Origin: Sciurus carolinensis
Taxonomy: Eukaryota > Chordata > Mammalia > Rodentia > Sciuridae
DNA: 64,000 bases
Reading direction: 5' to 3'
Assembly: GCF_902686445.1 (NCBI RefSeq)
Contig: NC_062218.1
Span: 20,126,015 to 20,190,014 of the forward strand
The notes under the pieces were generated by a model. It made no database searches. It was given only the letters and a program-made list of their open reading frames with translations, and had not been told where the DNA came from. Made by a program: the position numbers and the translations under genes. Below are positions 60,388 to 64,000 of this stretch, piece after piece (the stretch's first letter is position 1; every line of letters begins with the position of its first letter).

Positions 60388-60624
60388 ATTCTCAGTTAGC
60401 TGGGTACAGTACTGCACACCTGTAATCCCAGCAGCTCTGGAGGCTGAGGCAGGAGGATCGAGAGTTCAAAGTCAGCCTCAGCAAAAGTGAGGCACTAAGC
60501 AACTGGGTGAGACCCTGTCTCTAAACAAAATACAAAATAGGGCTAGAGATGTGGCTCAGTGATTGAGTACCCCTTAGTTCAATCCCCAGTACCAAAAAAG
60601 AAAGCAAAAAGACATTCTCAGTTA
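60388..60624 (+). mobile_element. B1-dID dimeric SINE with perfect target duplication
   Basis: The body (60399-60613) has a B1 half with CACCTGTAATCCCAGCAGCT, GGAGGCTGAGGCAGGAGGAT and GAGACCCTGTCTCTAAAC, and an ID half with GGGCTAGAGATGTGGCTCAG and TTCAATCCCCAGTACC, then an A tail. An 11-bp duplication ATTCTCAGTTA lies at 60388-60398 and 60614-60624. It is the best-preserved dimer in the window. Confidence 0.95.
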
Positions 60625-61907
60625 ATTTTTGCTTGTTTTGAGTAATAACAGGTCTTCAGGCTGTCTCTAATTTTCTGCATGTCTTATCATGTTTGCTTCC
60701 AAACTAGAGAACTGCAGTGTTTCAGATAGGTATTCATATAATATATTATCTATGACTGTAATAAACTGAGAAAATACAGCAAATTTTATTATATTACACA
60801 CATTCTGAAATAAATATCAGAATCAGATGCATATGTATGCATTTGTGTATATGCACACATGAACACACATACTTTCATTTCTCTTAGTCTTTTCTTGCTA
60901 CCATCTAAATACCCCTCTGTATTACATTGCTTTATTTCACTGACTTCATTGCCTTCTCCTCTGCTGATGATCTTCAATTTTCTACTTCCCTATTCCCTTC
61001 AGAATTTAGTGATCAAAAGAATAAATATGGACAGTAGTGGTAAATCCAACCAATTATTCTCTGTTAATTCATTAGCTAGATAATGTGTTACCTCTCCAAG
61101 GAAATGTAATGCCTAACTCTCTATATACATCTTCTACAAAAAGTCTACAGGGAAAAACACTAATGCTGAAAATTTAAAAAGATACAACTGGGAGTTAATT
61201 TATTCAAGGGGGATTTTCATACAGTCCCTCAAATTACATTAATAGAGCAGCTGCTTGCTCTAATTATGCATAAATCAATCCTACAGCCAAAGTTACTCAA
61301 GGAATGGGAACATTTTTCAGTGCAATGTCTTCTAAAAAGGATAGCAAACAAAATATTTCTTATTACTAGTGGTAGTCTTTGTATCATCAAATTTGGGTTT
61401 TAATAACCAGATCTAGGTTAAAAATTAATATTTATAGTATAGTTACACATAGAACTTCTTTTAATAATCATGCATGTTGATCTATGCATAATTTGTAGAA
61501 AATGTGAAATGGAAAGTAAAATCACATCTAATTAATTTTTGATAGTTAATCCATTACCACCTTCATGCACATCAAAACATGGAATGATTACTATTTCTGA
61601 AGAATAGATAAAAACAAGGAGAACAGTTATATTTTCTGGTTCTACTCTATCTATTGTCTAATTTATCAGATTATTCTGATCTCAACACTTCAGCGATCAT
61701 CTCTAGGCAAAGTATGCTTCATCTGAGCTCAGAGCATTCTGGTTTTCAAATTGTGAAACAAAGTAAAACAGAATGTTGTGTGACCATGGAGTTAACACAC
61801 CATTCTTAAATTTAAAAAAAAAAAAAATTCTAACCCAAAGAGAAAAAATAGGTTATAAATTAGACTATGTTAAGGATAGGAATTTCTATTTATGAAAAGA
61901 CATAATT
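60625..61907. other. No gene seen; one stretch worth a conservation check
   Basis: A stretch at about 61195-61330 contains GCAGCTGC (an E-box), TAATTA and ATGCATAA motifs close together without repeat structure. Such clusters are common in conserved enhancers, but they also occur by chance in AT-rich DNA. Confidence 0.4.
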
Positions 61908-62000
61908 ATCCAGGGGGGTGCTCATACCTGCAATCCCAACTGAAGTGGGAAAATCACGGGATCAAGACTAACACAGGCAATATAGTGACACCGTCGAAAA
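61908..62000 (+). mobile_element. Degenerate B1-like SINE fragment
   Basis: Blocks GGTGCTCATACCTGCAATCC, GTGGGAAAATCACGGGATCA, AAGACTAACACAGGCAATAT and AGTGACACCGTC follow B1 order. A 110-codon plus frame (61892-62224) starts in it and is a by-product. Confidence 0.55.
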
Positions 62001-62389
62001 AGCCAACTATTAAAAGAGTAAAAGATAAGACACAGCATCAGAGACGATCACTTTGTGCATACCTCCAACAAGTACAACCAGATTATATAACAAATTTCAA
62101 CAAACGAATGAGAAAAATATACAACGCCCAACATGAATGTGTGCAAAATACAAAGGAATGTAGTTTCAGGAAGAAGGAAATTGATAACATAATGATATAT
62201 TACTGTCTGCTTGCCAGCAGGTAAAAATTTAAAAAAAAAAAAAAAGAAAATCTGTTATTACCAAGTTCATTTTGTAAATATCTGGAATAGGCATGGTGGT
62301 AGAAGTGAGTGTTGCTATATCTATATTTGAAAGCTCTTTGACTTTGCTAAAATACTAACAACAAACATATATATTTATGATAGCAAACA
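62001..62389. other. No gene seen
   Basis: Unassigned sequence with a poly(A) tract near 62230-62245. Confidence 0.45.
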
Positions 62390-63000
62390 TAATAGAATGC
62401 TCTTAGCAGTAATATTTAGAGTAGCCAAAAGAAAATTTTAAAGTGACCAAATGCCTCAAAGAAAACAGATATATAATTTTTTCTCACAGTGGGTTACCAT
62501 GCAGTAATCTCAAAAAATAATATCTTAATACATGTAGCAACTTGGATATCTGTTATACAGAACACAACAAAGTGAACAAAGCATTTATGATTTGATATGA
62601 TAAAGAATAAAATCTACATACAAGTAATGGAATATTTTCAACCATATTAAAAAAATGGATTTCTGATAAAAGAAACAACATGCAGAACCCTGAAACCATT
62701 ATGCAAAGTGAAATAAGGCAGACACCAAAAGGTAAACATTATTTAGGTTCAATTTTATAACATATCGAGAATAAGCAAATTCAGACTTTGAGAGCAGATT
62801 CAAGTCACTATAGCTTGGGGTTGTAGAATGGGGAGTTGCAGTTTAGGGAGTATAGATTTTCTATCTGGGGTGATAAAAAGCTTTGTAAATGGATCTGGGA
62901 ATGTTTGAGCAACATTGTGAATGTAATCAATGCCATTGAATTTTATTTCAAAAATGTTTAAAATGGGAAATTTTATTTTATGTATATTTTACCAAAACAG
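62390..63000 (+). mobile_element. Old L1 3' end
   Basis: Blocks TAATGGAATATTTTCAACCA, GAACCCTGAAACCATTATGC, AAAGTGAAATAAGGCAGACA, CAACATTGTGAATGTAATCA and TTGAATTTTATTTC follow the ORF2 end and 3' UTR of an old (L1M-type) element. No open frame. Confidence 0.65.
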
Positions 63001-64000
63001 AATATGCATAAGAAAATAAGCAAGTGTGCATTTGATAACAAACATAAATAATGAATACGCTAAATAGCCAATAATAAGCAGTAGGTTAACTTAAGGTAGA
63101 ACCACTCAAGGTAATCTATGAGATCATCATTCATGCAGCAAAGATATTTGATGGCATAAGAAGATAATTACACCGTGAAACTTAAAATACATGCTGCACA
63201 ATGTTAAAAAACGATATATATCTTTAGTTGTAAAAGTATGTGTACTAAATATTTCTTGTGGTAGTGACTTTTATTTTCTTCAATTTGTTTCTCTATACCT
63301 TCTCTATCTCCTACAAAACAAAAAGATACATTTATAAATGAAAAAAAATAGTTTAAAACTGGTTTCTAACAAGCAAAGAAAATCTGTAGTCCTACAAGTT
63401 CAGATAATGCTTATTTTGAAAATGAATGGAAACAAGCATCAGAATTATTCTGGATTCTCACACAAATCCACTGTGGTATATCACTTTTTGATGTGTACTG
63501 CACAGGAAAGATTAGATTTTGAATTTTATACTTGCCATATGTATACTCTTCTGTATGCATATTCTGCTTAAAAGTATTTAAATATAAGTAGGATGAACTC
63601 TCTGATAGTCATATAAAACAAAATGGTTCCAACTGTAGTTTTATGCAGGTTAACGGGATATGGATTTTGTGAGAACTTCCTCATCTTTTAGATGTTGTCT
63701 TAAAAATTTCAGTGGATCTTGCAAGTGAAAATTTCTTTTCACTACTGCAGATTTCATTCTGCTTCTTTTTTTCAATTTATGTGTTCAGTTTAAATAGTAC
63801 TGAGTAAAATTTAATGAGTAGACAATGTATCAGGAATGATATACAAATAATTAATAATATTTTTCAGCATGATCTTTAGCATTACCATAGAATAAAACAT
63901 GGAACTTCTTGGAAAAATGGAGTTTATATTTTAATTTTTGAAACAGGCTAAAAATGCAGATTTGGGCTAAGAAAGCAAAGTCTGTCATGCTGAGAGTGAC
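63001..64000. other. No feature seen to the window end
   Basis: AT-rich unassigned sequence. A 77-codon frame at 63338-63571 has no recognisable homology. Confidence 0.5.

Noticed and set aside
61892..62224. 110-codon plus frame
   Set aside because: It begins inside a degenerate B1-like SINE, has no domain, and its composition is that of surrounding AT-rich DNA.
1..64000. CRISPR arrays, phage, operons or other prokaryotic systems
   Set aside because: No regular spacer-repeat array, no ribosome-binding-site spaced frames and abundant mammalian repeats. The DNA is a vertebrate nuclear sequence.

Overview
The window reads as nuclear DNA of a squirrel-family rodent (Sciuridae: ground squirrel, marmot or tree squirrel). 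The main evidence is its SINEs. It carries several ID-type, tRNA-derived monomers and four B1-dID dimers (a 7SL-derived B1 half joined to an ID half), a combination known from squirrels and dormice. It also carries L1 3' ends of the rodent type, with a G-rich 3' UTR. The DNA is AT-rich, eukaryotic and repeat-dense. I found no exon, no spliced gene, no intact protein-coding gene and no functional RNA gene. All long reading frames trace to dead L1 copies or to chance and antisense frames. The window is best read as intergenic or deep-intronic sequence.

Layout. 1-4.2 kb: two ancient L1 remnants in opposite orientation. 4.2-8.2 kb: sequence with no assigned repeat, a MIR, an MLT1-like MaLR LTR, an ID SINE and a hAT fragment. 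8.2-17.4 kb: mostly unassigned, with scattered SINEs and a 21-nt polyadenylated retrocopy. 17.4-18.8 kb: an old L1 that appears 5'-inverted (twin priming). 22.2-22.8 kb: a solo LTR with a perfect 5-bp target duplication. 26.5-35.8 kb: the centrepiece, an old minus-strand L1 split by a younger, nearly full-length minus-strand L1 (about 5.6 kb). The younger copy has recognisable 3' UTR, ORF2, ORF1 and tandem-repeat 5' UTR, and a nearly perfect target duplication. 37.9-38.7 kb: two 5'-truncated young L1 tails. 44.2-45.6 kb: a U6 snRNA pseudogene, then a MER5A-like hAT element split by an L1 tail and a MaLR LTR. 49.2-50.4 kb: an old L1 split by a solo LTR with a perfect 6-bp duplication. 53.4 kb: another solo LTR. 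56-63 kb: a MaLR LTR carrying an ID SINE, two SINEs with clear duplications, a MIR and an old L1 tail.

The elements do not work together as a system. They record successive insertions: ancient MIR, hAT and old L1 first, then MaLR LTRs, then LTR retrovirus-like elements, younger L1 and sciurid SINEs. The best leads are structural. They are a SpIRE-like internal deletion joining the young L1 5' UTR to the middle of ORF1, the tandem units in that 5' UTR, the twin-primed L1, the minimal retrocopy and the nested insertions. I see no previously undescribed biological system here. Family names come from remembered consensus features and need RepeatMasker confirmation.
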